NCBI GenBank assembly: GCA_018221165.1
Contig: JAAOYD010000072.1
Coordinates: forward strand, 1-12,558
Direction of reading: 5' to 3'
Origin: Candidatus Woesearchaeota archaeon
GTDB taxonomy: Archaea > Nanobdellota > Nanobdellia > Woesearchaeales > UBA525
DNA: 12,558 bases
The notes beneath the pieces are model-generated. The model ran no database searches and was not told the DNA's origin. It saw nothing but the letters and a program-made list of their open reading frames with translations. This document shows positions 12,554 through 12,558 of this stretch, piece after piece. The translations under genes and the position numbers were made by a program. Numbering within the stretch: the first letter of the stretch is position 1; each line of letters opens with the position of its first letter.

Positions 12554-12558
12554 GCCTT

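Overview
The window looks like part of an archaeal chromosome. Most genes have an A/T-rich TATA box (TTTAAA or TTTATAAA type) about 26-30 bases before the start codon, which implies leaderless or nearly leaderless mRNAs. A tRNA-Trp(CCA) gene has an intron at the archaeal 37/38 site with a bulge-helix-bulge fold. The YchF/OLA1-like GTPase has a C-terminal TGS domain and a guanine-type NKAD motif. Surface proteins made of Ig-like repeats plus thrombospondin type 3 calcium loops, compact gene packing and many unknown small proteins suggest a DPANN-type archaeon (for example Woesearchaeota-like). That lineage call is inference only.

Layout. 1-134 (-): start of a HypA-like gene, cut by the window edge, overlapping the stop of a thioredoxin/AhpC-fold protein (131-685, -). 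A 77-base divergent promoter region separates this from the GTPase (763-1956, +). An unknown charged protein (1959-2645, -) is convergent with the GTPase. A 165-base gap with a nested inverted repeat follows, then a DedA/VTT membrane protein (2811-3668, -). A LAGLIDADG homing endonuclease (3810-4550, +) runs antisense into the tRNA-Trp gene (4480-4620, -), and its stop codon lies opposite the tRNA intron. A short gap with one near-symmetric TATA box lies between the tRNA and an EamA/DMT transporter (4680-5549, +). A small DUF5752-like gene (5605-5862, +) overlaps the end of the gene facing it.

From 11148 down to 5836 on the minus strand is one tightly packed gene string: a TSP3-containing membrane-anchored surface protein (370 aa), a 1027-aa surface protein with a lysine/arginine-rich cytoplasmic tail and a duplicated 64-residue module, then three small unrecognised genes (145, 46 and 170 aa). 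Stop/start overlaps (TGATG, ATGA) or short gaps with strong Shine-Dalgarno sites join them. The 46-aa gene is below usual ORF cut-offs. A paralogue of the 370-aa protein (11277-12392, -) lies upstream with its own promoter, and both promoters share a TGTGTAGTG box about 21-23 bases upstream of the TATA box. The window ends in a REP-like double hairpin (12500-12553).

The string may build a cell-surface complex: two single-pass TSP3 proteins with Ig-like ectodomains and a large multi-pass partner whose basic tail faces the cytoplasm, with small cytosolic partners downstream. The strongest candidates for something undescribed are this string and the endonuclease/tRNA-Trp overlap. I see no rRNA, CRISPR array or transposase gene.
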